Source: Clostridiales bacterium (GTDB taxonomy: Bacteria; Bacillota; Clostridia; UBA1381). From it: a stretch of DNA of 44,067 nt. Numbering within the stretch: position 1 is the stretch's first letter; each line of letters begins with the position of its first letter. The notes below the pieces were generated by a model that worked only from the letters and a program-made list of their open reading frames with translations, was not told where the DNA came from and made no database searches. The position numbers and the translations under genes are program-made. The stretch is taken from NCBI GenBank assembly GCA_029219585.1, contig JAQXTR010000029.1, forward strand, positions 1 through 44,067, written 5' to 3'. Shown here piece after piece: positions 33,596-42,057 of the stretch.

Positions 33596-35041
33596 TCATT
33601 CCACAGACGTGCTGCGCAGCAGCTCGTTTTTTATTTCCCAAAGCTGCCTTGAAAGATCCACATAATATTTGTGCGGATTTTCAAAGCGTTTAAGCTCATC
33701 CCACAGACCGTCTATCTCCATACGGCAATATTCCCTTAGCACCTGTACGGACGGCGATTCATAAACACATTCGCCCTTTTTAAAAATTCTCTTTAAAAGC
33801 GGACGCGCATAGAAGTCTGTTATTTTCTTATGCTTCCATGTGAATTGGGGATCAAAGATTTCATACGGTTCTTCTGCGTTGATTGTTTCGCCGTGAAGGG
33901 TTACAACGTCAGCGAGAGCCTTTGACGTATCCTTGTCATATAAGCGGTATACCTGCTTGAAGCACGGGGTTGTAATTTTTGCAACATTTTCGCTGATTTT
34001 GATTTTCGGTATAATGCTGCCGTCCTCACGCTCCACTGCCACAAGCTTATAAACGCCTCCCATAACCGGATTGGATTTTGAGGTGATAAGTCTTTCTCCG
34101 ACCCCGAAGGAATCTATCTGCGCTCCCTGACGCAGCATATCGCTTATGATATATTCGTCAAGCGAGTTTGAAGCGACGATTGAGCAGTCGGGATAACCTG
34201 CCTCGTCAAGTATGCGGCGGCATTTTTTTGATAGATAGGTAATATCACCCGAGTCGATCCGCACTCCTTTAGGGCGCTTTCCCATAGGCTTCAATATCTC
34301 ATCAAATACCCTTATTGCGTTCGGCAGCCCTGATTTAAGAACATTATAGGTATCAATAAGGAGAGTTGTATCATCGGGATAGTTACGCGCATATGCCGCA
34401 AATGCCTCATACTCTGTATCAAACATCTGAATCCAGCTGTGTGCCATGGTTCCGAGCGCGGGGATACCGAATTTTTCATCAGTGAGGACATTCGACGTTC
34501 CCGCAGCTCCGGCAATATATGCCGCTCTTGCCCCGTAGACCGCCGCGTATGCCCCCTGGGCGCGGCGCGCACCGAATTCCATAACCGCCCGTCCGCCCGA
34601 GGCACGTACAATACGGTTGGTCTTTGTAGCGATAAGCGTCTGAAAGTTTATTATAAGCAGAAGCATTGTTTCAACAAACTGTGCCTGAACGGACGGACCG
34701 CGTACCGTTACAATAGGCTCGCCGGGGAATATAGGCGTACCCTCCGGGATCGCCCATACGTCGCATTCAAATTTAAAGTCTTCAAGATAGTCTATAAATT
34801 CCGGATCAAACATATTCTTTGACCGGAGGTATTCAATATCCTCAGGCTCAAAATGCAGCTCGCGCAGATATTCTGTCATCTGTTCAACTCCGGCCATAAT
34901 CGCAAAGCCGCCGTCATCCGCAACAGAGCGGAAGAACATATCAAAGTAAACAATTCTGTCCTTAAAGCCTTCCTTAAAAAATCCGTTTGCCATAGTGATT
35001 TCGTAAAAATCCGTGAGCATTGTATAATTATCCTTCTTCAT
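33596..35041 (-). CDS. pncB: Nicotinate phosphoribosyltransferase
   Basis: Converts nicotinate and PRPP to nicotinate mononucleotide in NAD salvage; cytoplasmic. Its 481 residues have the TDFYEITMANGFF start, the EFGARRAQG segment, GIPALGTMAHSW around the active site and the VRIDSGDITYLSKK region near the phosphate site. GGAGGAG precedes the ATG. It is preceded at 15 bases by the GT-C/DUF6273 gene, so both are probably in one operon. Confidence 0.97.
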   Translation of the reverse strand: MKKDNYTMLTDFYEITMANGFFKEGFKDRIVYFDMFFRSVADDGGFAIMAGVEQMTEYLRELHFEPEDIEYLRSKNMFDPEFIDYLEDFKFECDVWAIPEGTPIFPGEPIVTVRGPSVQAQFVETMLLLIINFQTLIATKTNRIVRASGGRAVMEFGARRAQGAYAAVYGARAAYIAGAAGTSNVLTDEKFGIPALGTMAHSWIQMFDTEYEAFAAYARNYPDDTTLLIDTYNVLKSGLPNAIRVFDEILKPMGKRPKGVRIDSGDITYLSKKCRRILDEAGYPDCSIVASNSLDEYIISDMLRQGAQIDSFGVGERLITSKSNPVMGGVYKLVAVEREDGSIIPKIKISENVAKITTPCFKQVYRLYDKDTSKALADVVTLHGETINAEEPYEIFDPQFTWKHKKITDFYARPLLKRIFKKGECVYESPSVQVLREYCRMEIDGLWDELKRFENPHKYYVDLSRQLWEIKNELLRSTSVE

Positions 35042-35056
35042 TGGCTCCTCCGTTCA

Positions 35057-37165
35057 TTATCTGTTTATTCTTATAACGGCTCTTACACCCTTGCTGTTCT
35101 TTACGTCTGTGTGAAGAATAAAGCCGTCCTTATTCATAAAGCGTTCCATATAGTTGTTGGCTGTGTACGGACACAAAATCCAGTACGAATCCGAAAAATT
35201 GATTTTTTTCATCATATCAAGCGTGGGGAGAAATACAAGATCCTCCGGATAGTAATGATATGCCGTTTTTGCCATATCAGAAACAAGGGAACGCGTAAAG
35301 TTCCAATAGTGGGCATGATTGCCGGCAACAGCCTTGCCTCTCTCGTCATACGTCAGAACCACCTCGTTTGTGACGCGTACGAGCTTTGATTTTTCATCCT
35401 CCGAAAATCCGGAAAGAAACTCATTGTTAAGCCAGCTGCGCAGCTCACTCTCCTCCCAGCTGTTATTTTCGCTGTCAAAGGGCATATATGCAATACAGTC
35501 CCTGGTAATCAAAAGCTCTGTGCCGTCATTGTATTGTTCGAAGATTTCCCATGTTATCGGCTCTCCGTCAAGCGAGCCGAAGGTAATGGTCTGTACAGGG
35601 AAACGTATATAAAATATTCCCGTCAGCGCAGCAATGGCAGCGGCAGAGCCGAGCATCTTTTTTATCGGCTGAATTATTATTCCCAGAATACAAACAAAGA
35701 ATAATATATCAATGCAGTTTGTAAAAAGGAACATATGCTTTGCAATATCGCCCTCACCGTTGCACAGAATAGGGAGGACAAGGTTGATCCACAGTCCCAG
35801 AATCAGCACATCAAGAGCGCATATCATATATTTCTTTGCGGGAGTTTCTATTTTGTGGTTGTGGATATAGAAAACATTCATAAATATCATGTACAGCGTG
35901 ATTATTATAAACGCCGGAAATATCACCCACGGCGAATATAAAAATCGTAATGCCACACGTATATGCGACCAGCGGCTGAATTTATCGGTAAGCTCCATAG
36001 GTGTCTGCGCCGAATTTCCTACCACAGGCGGCCTTATATACGCGGAGTTTTCTATTGCACGGCTAAGCTCCTTAATAAGTCTTAAAGGATGATGCAGATA
36101 GAACATGGCTATGTCAAGCTTATCTACCCTCTCATAGAAGTCGCGTTCAAATTCCGGTGTACTTATATCTATAGGATATTCATTTTCATCCATATATGCG
36201 TGAGTTCCTGCAAGAGAGGCATATTTGGGATCTACGCCCAGCTCCTCCAAATCTGCCTCCGGCGATGCGCTGCCTTTTGTAATGCCGAGAAACACCGACT
36301 GATATGTGGTATCGCGATCCATCCATTGCGGTATGGAGCTGTACAGTCTGCCTATGCACATAACACATATAAGCGCAGAAAGTATAACTCCGGCTCTGAA
36401 TATGAAATCACGGCGCATAACCACAATAAAGACTGCCAGGAGCGCTGCCAGAAGGGAATAGGGGATGTTTGCAAGCTTTGCCCCGGCAAAGAAGTAAAGC
36501 GAAACATAGAAGCCTATGACCTTAGGTACACTCGGACGCTTGTAAATAAGCATGCCGAAGGAAATAAGCATCATCAGTGCCGTATACTGCAGAGGTTCAC
36601 CGTAGAAGGAATTGAAGTACAGCAGATACCCCCCGTCGCAGAAAATAAAAATAAACAACACAAAAACAGCCAGCTGTATTCTTATTTTTGAATCTGCAAA
36701 GAACGTGAAGATAACCCACGCTGCAACTGAAAGCATAAAAATATACAGTAGCGCCATATATGCAATATTATAATTTGTAAGCGGTCTGCCGGCGGCTGCG
36801 TTGGCAATAATATTCAGTTCCTTTGAAAGCTTTATAATCAGAAAATGCGGAGAGGAATATATTTCCTCCTCCATATTCGTTTTCCATGCTTCAGCCATAG
36901 CGGAGGGGAGGGAGTCTGCATCTGCGAGCTTCATAACATAATCCTGCTTGAACAGATAATAGTGATCTGTTTCGTCGGCATACTCTATGTTATTTGTAAG
37001 CAGCACGCGTCTGAAATCTCCGTTATCACTCAGACCGACATTTTCTCCTGCGTACAGAACCGAGAGACTTACAAGGAATACGATAAGCGCGCCGAGCACC
37101 GGCAGTATACGCTCTCGCAGAAGTCTTCCCAACATAACGCGCGGTTTCCGGGTTGTCTTATTCAA
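35057..37165 (-). CDS. Multi-span GT-C-like membrane protein fused to DUF6273 domain
   Basis: About 702 residues from the TTG at 37163-37165, which has AGGAAAG 11 bases upstream. The alternative GTG at 37204 lies inside the terminator hairpin of the preceding gene and is less likely. The first ~530 residues contain about 11 membrane segments and a first loop with SDNGDFRRV, reminiscent of the acidic motif in GT-C/WsfD-like hexosyltransferases. The last ~175 residues form a DUF6273-like domain (GSLDGEPITWEIFEQYNDGT, EESELRSWLNNEFLSGF), normally found alone or on surface proteins. If the topology is usual, this domain would lie outside the cell. I infer a glycan transferase with an outer accessory domain; function is not established. 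First gene of the pncB-rluD run. Confidence 0.72.
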   Translation of the reverse strand: MNKTTRKPRVMLGRLLRERILPVLGALIVFLVSLSVLYAGENVGLSDNGDFRRVLLTNNIEYADETDHYYLFKQDYVMKLADADSLPSAMAEAWKTNMEEEIYSSPHFLIIKLSKELNIIANAAAGRPLTNYNIAYMALLYIFMLSVAAWVIFTFFADSKIRIQLAVFVLFIFIFCDGGYLLYFNSFYGEPLQYTALMMLISFGMLIYKRPSVPKVIGFYVSLYFFAGAKLANIPYSLLAALLAVFIVVMRRDFIFRAGVILSALICVMCIGRLYSSIPQWMDRDTTYQSVFLGITKGSASPEADLEELGVDPKYASLAGTHAYMDENEYPIDISTPEFERDFYERVDKLDIAMFYLHHPLRLIKELSRAIENSAYIRPPVVGNSAQTPMELTDKFSRWSHIRVALRFLYSPWVIFPAFIIITLYMIFMNVFYIHNHKIETPAKKYMICALDVLILGLWINLVLPILCNGEGDIAKHMFLFTNCIDILFFVCILGIIIQPIKKMLGSAAAIAALTGIFYIRFPVQTITFGSLDGEPITWEIFEQYNDGTELLITRDCIAYMPFDSENNSWEESELRSWLNNEFLSGFSEDEKSKLVRVTNEVVLTYDERGKAVAGNHAHYWNFTRSLVSDMAKTAYHYYPEDLVFLPTLDMMKKINFSDSYWILCPYTANNYMERFMNKDGFILHTDVKNSKGVRAVIRINR

Positions 37166-37189
37166 AAAACCACTCTTTCCTGCAAAAAT

Positions 37190-37216
37190 GCGGATAAAAT
37201 CCACGATCTTATCCGC
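37190..37216 (-). terminator. yabR terminator
   Basis: GCGGATAA / TTATCCGC stem with an 11-base loop. On the minus strand it is followed by ATTTTTG. It lies just after the yabR stop and ends the mazG-yabR unit. Confidence 0.75.
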
Positions 37217-37226
37217 GTTTTATTTG

Positions 37227-37667
37227 TTAATATCCTTTTCTGGAATAACCGCCGGAGCGTTTGTTCTCCATGCGGCGTTTGCTGTCACGTATCTTTTCTT
37301 CGCTTTCGTGCTTGAACTTTGAAAGCTTGTCTTCAAAAGAAAGCTCCTCGGCGGGACGAGCGCTCCAATCGAAGTAATCGGGACGCGCGGAAGTCTTTTT
37401 ATGCCTTTCCTGTTTTTCGCGAGTCGGTTTTTTATCATCCTCCGCCTGTTTCATTGAAAGGCTTATCTTGCCGTTGCTGTCTATGCGGATAACCTTAACC
37501 TTTACCTTATCACCCTTTTTTATAAACTCATTAATGTCCTGAACATACTCATTTGAAAGCTCTGAGATATGTACAAGTCCCGATTCCTTTGAACCGAGAT
37601 CAATAAATGCCCCGAACGGCATAACGCTTGTTACGACTCCTTCAAGAATGCTGTCTATCTGCGCCAT
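37227..37667 (-). CDS. yabR: S1 RNA-binding domain protein YabR
   Basis: Protein of 146 residues with a single S1 domain at the N-terminus (about 3-75: VVTSVMPFGAFIDLGSKESG, GKISLSMKQAED) and a basic/acidic charged tail. Same order as Bacillus yabR after divIC. Members of the GSP13/YabR group bind RNA or the ribosome; the exact role is unclear. It lies 16 bases after divIC and is followed by a terminator. Confidence 0.93.
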   Translation of the reverse strand: MAQIDSILEGVVTSVMPFGAFIDLGSKESGLVHISELSNEYVQDINEFIKKGDKVKVKVIRIDSNGKISLSMKQAEDDKKPTREKQERHKKTSARPDYFDWSARPAEELSFEDKLSKFKHESEEKIRDSKRRMENKRSGGYSRKGY

Positions 37668-37683
37668 TTAAAAAATACCCCCG

Positions 37684-37998
37684 TCAATTATCATCTGAAA
37701 CATCTATAAATATCTTTGCGTTGCTTTTTACAAGACCAAGCTTTTCAGATGCAATTTTTTCAATATACTCATCCGTGTTGACCTTGGTTTTAAGATCATC
37801 AATTTCTGCTTGACGGTCGCGTTCGAGCTGAATTTTATCATTAAGCTCCGCAATCTCAGCTCTGTATTGATTAATCTGAGGACGCTGCATAGCTCCTTTG
37901 AACAGCATTCCGACCGAGGCCGTAATTACCGCCCACAGCAGAATACCCCGCTTATGCAGCTCAAGAAAATCCAAAAGCCTGTTGTTTAGTTCCTTCAT
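37684..37998 (-). CDS. divIC: Septum formation initiator DivIC/FtsL-type protein
   Basis: Small bitopic divisome protein of 104 residues: a short cytoplasmic N-terminus, one membrane helix (GILLWAVITASVGMLFKGAM), then an extracytoplasmic coiled coil (about 40-75, INQYRAEIAELNDKIQLERD) and the conserved EYIEKIASEKLGLVK end. The start at 37998 follows GAGGTGG by six bases and overlaps the yabQ stop by four; the ATG at 38031 lies in yabQ. It works with FtsL and DivIB at the septum. Order yabQ-divIC-yabR is as in Bacillus. Confidence 0.93.
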   Translation of the reverse strand: MKELNNRLLDFLELHKRGILLWAVITASVGMLFKGAMQRPQINQYRAEIAELNDKIQLERDRQAEIDDLKTKVNTDEYIEKIASEKLGLVKSNAKIFIDVSDDN

Positions 37999-38417
37999 CG
38001 GCTGCCACCTCGCTTCAAAATGTGTTTGCATATCCCTGCAAACGGTACTAATAGAATTTTATACAAAAATACCGCCGGTGTCAAGAGTATTTTAAAAATA
38101 AATTTAATTATTTTAAAAAAAATATCAAAAATGCCGCAAAAAAGCAATCTTACCGCTCCGGACAGGATAATATGATACAAAACAGCGCCTATAAAAAGGG
38201 ATGCCCAGATAAACGCTCTGAGATCCATGTGGTTGGCATACCATGTGCAGCCGATAAATCCGGATGCTGCAAATACCCACCATACGGTGTCGAGCAGGAA
38301 ATTTGCAAATACTCCGCGGAAGAATGAATGGCGGAGTCCATGAAGAATATCCCACGCCAACATAATGGCAGCACCGCACAGCATGGTAATCAGCGCCGCT
38401 CTTATGCCCTGATTCAT
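37995..38417 (-). CDS. yabQ: Spore cortex biosynthesis protein YabQ
   Basis: Membrane protein of 140 residues with about four hydrophobic segments, recognised by sequence (AWDILHGLRHSFFRGVF, TVWWVFAASGFIGCTWYANH) and by its place after yabP. Mother-cell membrane protein needed for spore cortex formation in B. subtilis. It overlaps yabP and divIC by four bases each. A basic tail closes the protein. Confidence 0.93.
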   Translation of the reverse strand: MNQGIRAALITMLCGAAIMLAWDILHGLRHSFFRGVFANFLLDTVWWVFAASGFIGCTWYANHMDLRAFIWASLFIGAVLYHIILSGAVRLLFCGIFDIFFKIIKFIFKILLTPAVFLYKILLVPFAGICKHILKRGGSR

Positions 38418-38692
38418 CTGAACAGACCTTCAAAAAATCCGCCGCTGCGTTTATCCTTCGAATAACGCATAATATTTATTTCGCCGTTTACATTCAGCTC
38501 TCCGGTATCGGTGTTAAGCCTGCTGATATTAAGTCCCTTACCCTGAATAAGGAGTAAGCCGAGAACTGTTTTCAAGGTGACTGAGGTATCGGAAAAGCTC
38601 GTAACCTCCTTGACGCCTGACAGCGTCATTTTATTTCTGTCCTCAAGCATAAGTGAGTGCTTTGCCTGTGCGGATGCTTCATTTTTTATCAT
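38414..38692 (-). CDS. yabP: Sporulation protein YabP
   Basis: Small soluble protein of about 92 residues, of the YabP/YqfC family: LMLEDRNKMTLSGVKEVTSF and TVLGLLLIQGKGLNISRLN are typical. The start at 38692 is preferred because AAGGGAAA lies 10 bases upstream, overlapping the alternative ATG at 38713. Mother-cell sporulation function in B. subtilis (cortex/coat assembly); partner of YabQ. 58 bases separate it from rqcP. Confidence 0.93.
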   Translation of the reverse strand: MIKNEASAQAKHSLMLEDRNKMTLSGVKEVTSFSDTSVTLKTVLGLLLIQGKGLNISRLNTDTGELNVNGEINIMRYSKDKRSGGFFEGLFR

Positions 38693-38770
38693 ATCATCAT
38701 TTCCCTTCAGCATAAATTTTATTTTTCTTTAATTATTTATATTGTGCCGGAAGGGAATATATGCGATAAA

Positions 38771-39010
38771 TTACAGCTGCTTATAAAGTGATGCTGCATC
38801 GCTTTTCAGCACGTGCTCTGCGATTGCCGTGACCTCATACCGGCTGACGCGTTCGCCGAGCGTGATTTCAATAATATCTCCTGTTTTAACGTCATAGGAT
38901 GCCTTGACCGGTCTGCCGTTGACTGCGATTCTGCCGCTGTCGCAGGCTTCGTTTGCAACCGAACGGCGTTTTATAAGCCGTGAAACCTTAAGAAATTTAT
39001 CTATTCTCAT
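38771..39010 (-). CDS. rqcP: S4-domain ribosome quality-control protein RqcP
   Basis: 79-residue protein made of a single S4 RNA-binding domain (MRIDKFLKVSRLIKRRSVAN). RqcP (YabO, Hsp15-like) helps RqcH add C-terminal Ala tails to stalled nascent chains on 50S subunits. The start at 39010 has CAGAGG seven bases upstream. Position between hup and yabP matches the yab cluster of Bacillus. Confidence 0.93.
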   Translation of the reverse strand: MRIDKFLKVSRLIKRRSVANEACDSGRIAVNGRPVKASYDVKTGDIIEITLGERVSRYEVTAIAEHVLKSDAASLYKQL

Positions 39011-39036
39011 ATAATACCTCTGTTTGTATATTATAA

Positions 39037-39065
39037 GAGACGAACTGCCGATGGCTGTTCGTCTC
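39037..39065 (-). terminator. Stem-loop between hup and rqcP
   Basis: GAGACGAAC / GTTCGTCTC nine-base perfect stem with an 11-base loop, followed on the minus strand by TTATAATAT. Without a clean T-run it may be a partial terminator or an mRNA processing site that lets hup be expressed at a higher level than rqcP. Confidence 0.55.
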
Positions 39066-39092
39066 AATAATGTGTTATTCTGTCTGAAATGA

Positions 39093-39368
39093 TTAGCCGT
39101 TTACGATGTCCTTCAGAGCTTTTCCGGCCTTGAATGCCGGTACCCTTGATGCGGCGATTTCTATAATCTCGCATGTTCTCGGGTTCTTGCCTGTTCTTGC
39201 CGCTCTTTCTCTTAATTCAAAAGTACCGAAACCGACGAGCTGAACCTTATCACCCTCAGCAAGAGCCTTTGAAATTGCATTGATTGTTGCTGCTAAAGCG
39301 CTCTCTGCGTCCTTCTTTGATAATTCTGCATTCTGTGCAATAGCTGAAATTAATTCATGCTTATTCAT
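39093..39368 (-). CDS. hup: HU family DNA-binding protein
   Basis: Nucleoid protein of 91 residues: [20 protein letters not shown] start, [18 protein letters not shown] and the DNA-contacting arm GKNPRTCE...[14 protein letters not shown]. The arm has Cys where the usual form is Gly (RTGE). It has its own strong promoter (39439-39467) and an AGGAGG site, as expected for an abundant protein. Insertion of hup between mazG and rqcP is usual in Clostridia. Confidence 0.97.
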   Translation of the reverse strand: MNKHELISAIAQNAELSKKDAESALAATINAISKALAEGDKVQLVGFGTFELRERAARTGKNPRTCEIIEIAASRVPAFKAGKALKDIVNG

Positions 39369-39438
39369 TATAATTTTCCTCCTGTTAAATTTGTGATTAT
39401 TATCCGGTAATCATAAAGCACCGGTAAATACAACACCT

Positions 39439-39467
39439 ATTTTAGTACAAAAAAAGTGGAATGTCAA
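39439..39467 (-). promoter_or_regulatory. hup promoter
   Basis: On the minus strand a perfect TTGACA (39462-39467), a 17-base spacer and TAAAAT (39439-39444) give a leader of about 65 bases. Confidence 0.88.
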
Positions 39468-39521
39468 TACTTTCTTGCAAGATTTTTTATTAAAAAGTAA
39501 AAAATCTGTAAATTCCAAGGG

Positions 39522-40301
39522 TTATTTTGCGGAATTCCACAGCAGCTCCAGATCTGCCGGTGTCATTTTTGCAAGGTCTTTTCCTTCTTCAAGCGCCGTT
39601 TCCTCCATTTTTTTGAAACGATTGATAAATTTATTTGAAGCGGCAGTCAGAGCTGTTTCCGGATCGGTGCCGAGAAATCTTCCGAGATTGACAACCGTGA
39701 ACAGCAGATCGCCGTATTCTTCGCGGATATGCTCATCAATTTCTTCCTTTTGCGCCTCCTTCAGTTCCTCCGTTTCCTCTGCGAGCTTTTCATAGACGCC
39801 GTTAATATTATCCCAATCGAATCCGAATCCACGCGCTTTTTTCTGGATTTTTTCTGCACGCATAAGGGCGGGAAGATATTTCGGAACGTCCTCCAGCGCT
39901 TCGGTATAGGTGCTGATATTCTTTTCTTTTTTCTTGTTCTTCTCCCACGTTTCAAGGGATTCTTCAACCGTTCCGGCATGATCCTTGCCGAAAACATGGG
40001 TGTGTCTTGTAATGAGCTTTGTGCAGATTTCCGTTACGACATCATCAAAGTTGAATGCCCCGCGCTCCTCTGCCAGCCGTGCGTGGAACACAACCTGGAG
40101 CAGAACATCGCCCAGCTCATTGGCAAAGGCGTGATCGTCACCGAAATCAAGAGCGTCAATAGCCTCATAGGTTTCCTCTATCAGGCTCTTTTTTATTGAC
40201 TGATGTGTTTGAGCCCTGTCCCATGGGCAGCCGTCAGGCTCTCTCAGCCTGATAAGAATGGCGCGAAGATCATCTATAGTGTATTTTTCCTTAAGTTCCA
40301 T
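39522..40301 (-). CDS. mazG: Nucleoside triphosphate pyrophosphohydrolase MazG
   Basis: Hydrolyses NTPs/dNTPs to NMP and PPi; house-cleaning enzyme. It has 259 residues with two MazG domains: the first has CPWDRAQTHQSIKKSLIEET and the metal-binding EETYEAIDALDFGD plus ELGDVLLQVVFHA, the second has KLAEETEELKEA and EEYGDLLFTVVNLGR. The start at 40301 follows AAAGAGG and agrees with the family; the in-frame upstream ATG at 40418 would extend across the promoter at 40341-40369 and is rejected. First gene of the yab cluster. Confidence 0.96.
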   Translation of the reverse strand: MELKEKYTIDDLRAILIRLREPDGCPWDRAQTHQSIKKSLIEETYEAIDALDFGDDHAFANELGDVLLQVVFHARLAEERGAFNFDDVVTEICTKLITRHTHVFGKDHAGTVEESLETWEKNKKKEKNISTYTEALEDVPKYLPALMRAEKIQKKARGFGFDWDNINGVYEKLAEETEELKEAQKEEIDEHIREEYGDLLFTVVNLGRFLGTDPETALTAASNKFINRFKKMEETALEEGKDLAKMTPADLELLWNSAK

Positions 40302-40340
40302 TGCTTTATACCTCTTTGCTGTATTTATTTGATGTAATGT

Positions 40341-40369
40341 ATTATAACACGGCGCGCGGCTGAATGCAA
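40341..40369 (-). promoter_or_regulatory. mazG promoter
   Basis: On the minus strand TTGCAT (40364-40369), a 17-base GC-rich spacer and perfect TATAAT (40341-40346), about 35 bases before the mazG leader and start. Confidence 0.83.
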
Positions 40370-40443
40370 GTGTGTATATTATTAAAATGTTAAGAATTAT
40401 TAAGAATAGTCGTAACAATTTCGTAATTTTTTTTCAAAAAAGC

Positions 40444-40472
40444 TTGACAAGCCGATAAAAAATTGGTATAAT
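40444..40472 (+). promoter_or_regulatory. Strong promoter of the SLH-NlpC/P60 gene
   Basis: TTGACA (40444-40449), a 17-base spacer and TATAAT (40467-40472) are both perfect consensus. Transcription is expected to start near 40479, leaving a leader of about 210 bases. Confidence 0.92.
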
Positions 40473-40478
40473 AGCGGA

Positions 40479-40690
40479 GTAAGACGAAATCGGAGTATGT
40501 CTTACAAAAAAAATAGTTTATTTATTGTTGATTGAAAAGCAAGAGAAAAAAGAACGTATCACGAAGAAGAAGATTTTGAGAATCCGATACAGAACGGATT
40601 CGGAGAAAGGCAATTCCGGCCCGCAGGATTTTGAATGCGGACAGCCGGTGGGTCCTCAGTATTGAGGAGAAAAGGAGAGATTAATTCTTT
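40479..40690 (+). ncRNA. Structured 5' leader, possible riboswitch of unknown class
   Basis: The leader contains four inverted repeats in order. The first is GTAAGAC/GTCTTAC (40479-40485, 40499-40505), right at the predicted 5' end. The second is GAATCCG/CGGATTC (40580-40586, 40595-40601), which competes with GTATC/GATAC (40556-40560, 40586-40590). The third is a two-tier stem CCGGC-CCGCA / TGCGG-ACA-GCCGG (40616-40648). The last is TCCTCA/TGAGGA (40653-40668), placed directly before the AAGGAG ribosome binding site and itself containing a GAGGAG. The mutually exclusive pairing and the hairpin beside the ribosome binding site suggest control of translation. C-di-AMP (ydaO) riboswitches often precede such genes, but I do not recognise their conserved motifs here. 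Confidence 0.5.
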
Positions 40691-42031
40691 ATGAAAATCG
40701 TACAGAAAATGATTCTCAGTGCAATTTCATTAACTACTGTATTATCAAGTACAGCGATGGCTGCCGATCTGAGCGGCTGGGCTGTTTCGGGATATCAGTC
40801 AGCCAGTGAAGCAGGCTTGGTTTCATATTCGGTTGTATCGAACAATCTAAAGGATTCCATCACTCGTGAGGAATTCTGCGAACTTGCAATGAATTTGTAC
40901 AAAAAGCTTACCGATGAGGTTGTTCCGGTTCCGGCCGGATCACCGTTTACAGACACAGACAGTGTTGCTGTAGCTCAGGCATATAATTACGGTATCGTTA
41001 ACGGTACTGATGATACTAAATTTACTCCTGAGAGATTGGTTACAAGAGAAGAAATGGCAAAAATGCTTATCAGCACGCTTACAGCAAGTGAGGTAAACTT
41101 CAACATTGCCGATGGCGCTGATACAGCATATGTAGACGCTTTTGCCGATGGTCATGATGTCAGCTCATGGGCGATGTCTTCAGTAAATACAGCGCTTAAT
41201 TATGAGCTTATGACAGGAGTGACGGATGACACTCTTCAGCCCCTTGAGGCAACTTCAAGAGAGCAGGCAATTGTAAGTATAAACCGTTCATATGAGAAAT
41301 TCGGCAGACCGACCTATGCAACACAGTCAATGCCGGTCATAACTTTACCTCAGAGCGGAGCTACAATCACTGCTCAGAGCTTTGATGTTGAGTGGTCAGG
41401 AACCGAAAACGCAGCTTTATATCATGTAATTATTAAGGATTCATCCGCCAAAGCAGTGTTTTTAAAGGATGTGGATAATACCAGCGTTACTGTTACAAGC
41501 AGTGCTTTGTCAAATGGTGATTATTCCATTATAGTAGGAGCTGTTCTTTCAGACGGCTCGGAAGTTTACAGCTTGCCTGTGGATTTTAAATATGATTATA
41601 AGGATAACAAGACTATTCTTCCTACAGTTACAGAGAGTAAAGCGGGAACTTCATCGAACCCGACGGTGCAGTCAATTCTTGATCTTGCCGACAGTCTGCG
41701 GGGAACGCCGTATGTATGGGGCGGTACAACAACACGCGGATTCGACTGCTCGGGATTTGTTCAGTATATTTACGGACAGAACGGCTACAGTCTTACAAGA
41801 ACTACATATACTCAATGGGACAATGACGGACGCTTTGTTTCAAAAGCCGAGCTTAAGCCGGGCGACCTTGTTTACTTTGGTTCGGGCAATTCACCGTCAC
41901 ATGTCGGAATGTATGTGGGTAACGGCATGATGATTCATTCGCCGCGAACAGGTGACGTAATAAAATATTCAACAATAGAAAGCGGTTACTATTCAAACTG
42001 CTATCTCGGTGCAAAGAGAATAATCGAGTAA
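40691..42031 (+). CDS. SLH-domain NlpC/P60 cell-wall hydrolase
   Basis: Exported wall enzyme of 446 residues. It has a signal peptide (residues 1-24, STAMA-A), two S-layer-homology-type repeats for wall binding (about 60-110: ITREEFCELAMNLYKKL, and 115-200: VTREEMAKMLI, TSREQAIVSINRSYEKF), an Ig/fibronectin-like domain (about 215-305), a linker, and a C-terminal NlpC/P60 endopeptidase domain (about 330-446). Catalytic residues are Cys in GFDCSGFVQYIYG, His in SPSHVGMYVGNG and the later His in MIHSPRTG. It would cleave peptide stems of peptidoglycan outside the cell. Strong promoter and long structured leader upstream; a hairpin after the stop. Confidence 0.95.
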   Translation: MKIVQKMILSAISLTTVLSSTAMAADLSGWAVSGYQSASEAGLVSYSVVSNNLKDSITREEFCELAMNLYKKLTDEVVPVPAGSPFTDTDSVAVAQAYNYGIVNGTDDTKFTPERLVTREEMAKMLISTLTASEVNFNIADGADTAYVDAFADGHDVSSWAMSSVNTALNYELMTGVTDDTLQPLEATSREQAIVSINRSYEKFGRPTYATQSMPVITLPQSGATITAQSFDVEWSGTENAALYHVIIKDSSAKAVFLKDVDNTSVTVTSSALSNGDYSIIVGAVLSDGSEVYSLPVDFKYDYKDNKTILPTVTESKAGTSSNPTVQSILDLADSLRGTPYVWGGTTTRGFDCSGFVQYIYGQNGYSLTRTTYTQWDNDGRFVSKAELKPGDLVYFGSGNSPSHVGMYVGNGMMIHSPRTGDVIKYSTIESGYYSNCYLGAKRIIE

Positions 42032-42057
42032 TTAAGTGATACAATAAACTATAACCT

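Noticed and set aside
36089-36691. 200-residue plus-strand frame opposite the GT-C/DUF6273 gene
   Set aside because: It is antisense to a membrane protein gene; Cys/His-rich composition is typical of reverse-complement reading, and no start signal is seen.
37166-37204. GTG start for the GT-C/DUF6273 protein
   Set aside because: This codon sits within the yabR terminator hairpin and lacks a good ribosome binding site; the TTG at 37165 is preferred, though not proven.
40479-40690. Known c-di-AMP (ydaO) or c-di-GMP-I riboswitch
   Set aside because: The conserved core segments I would expect (such as GGGGUGAA-type or GACGCAAAGCC-type stretches) are not visible; kept as an unclassified structured leader.
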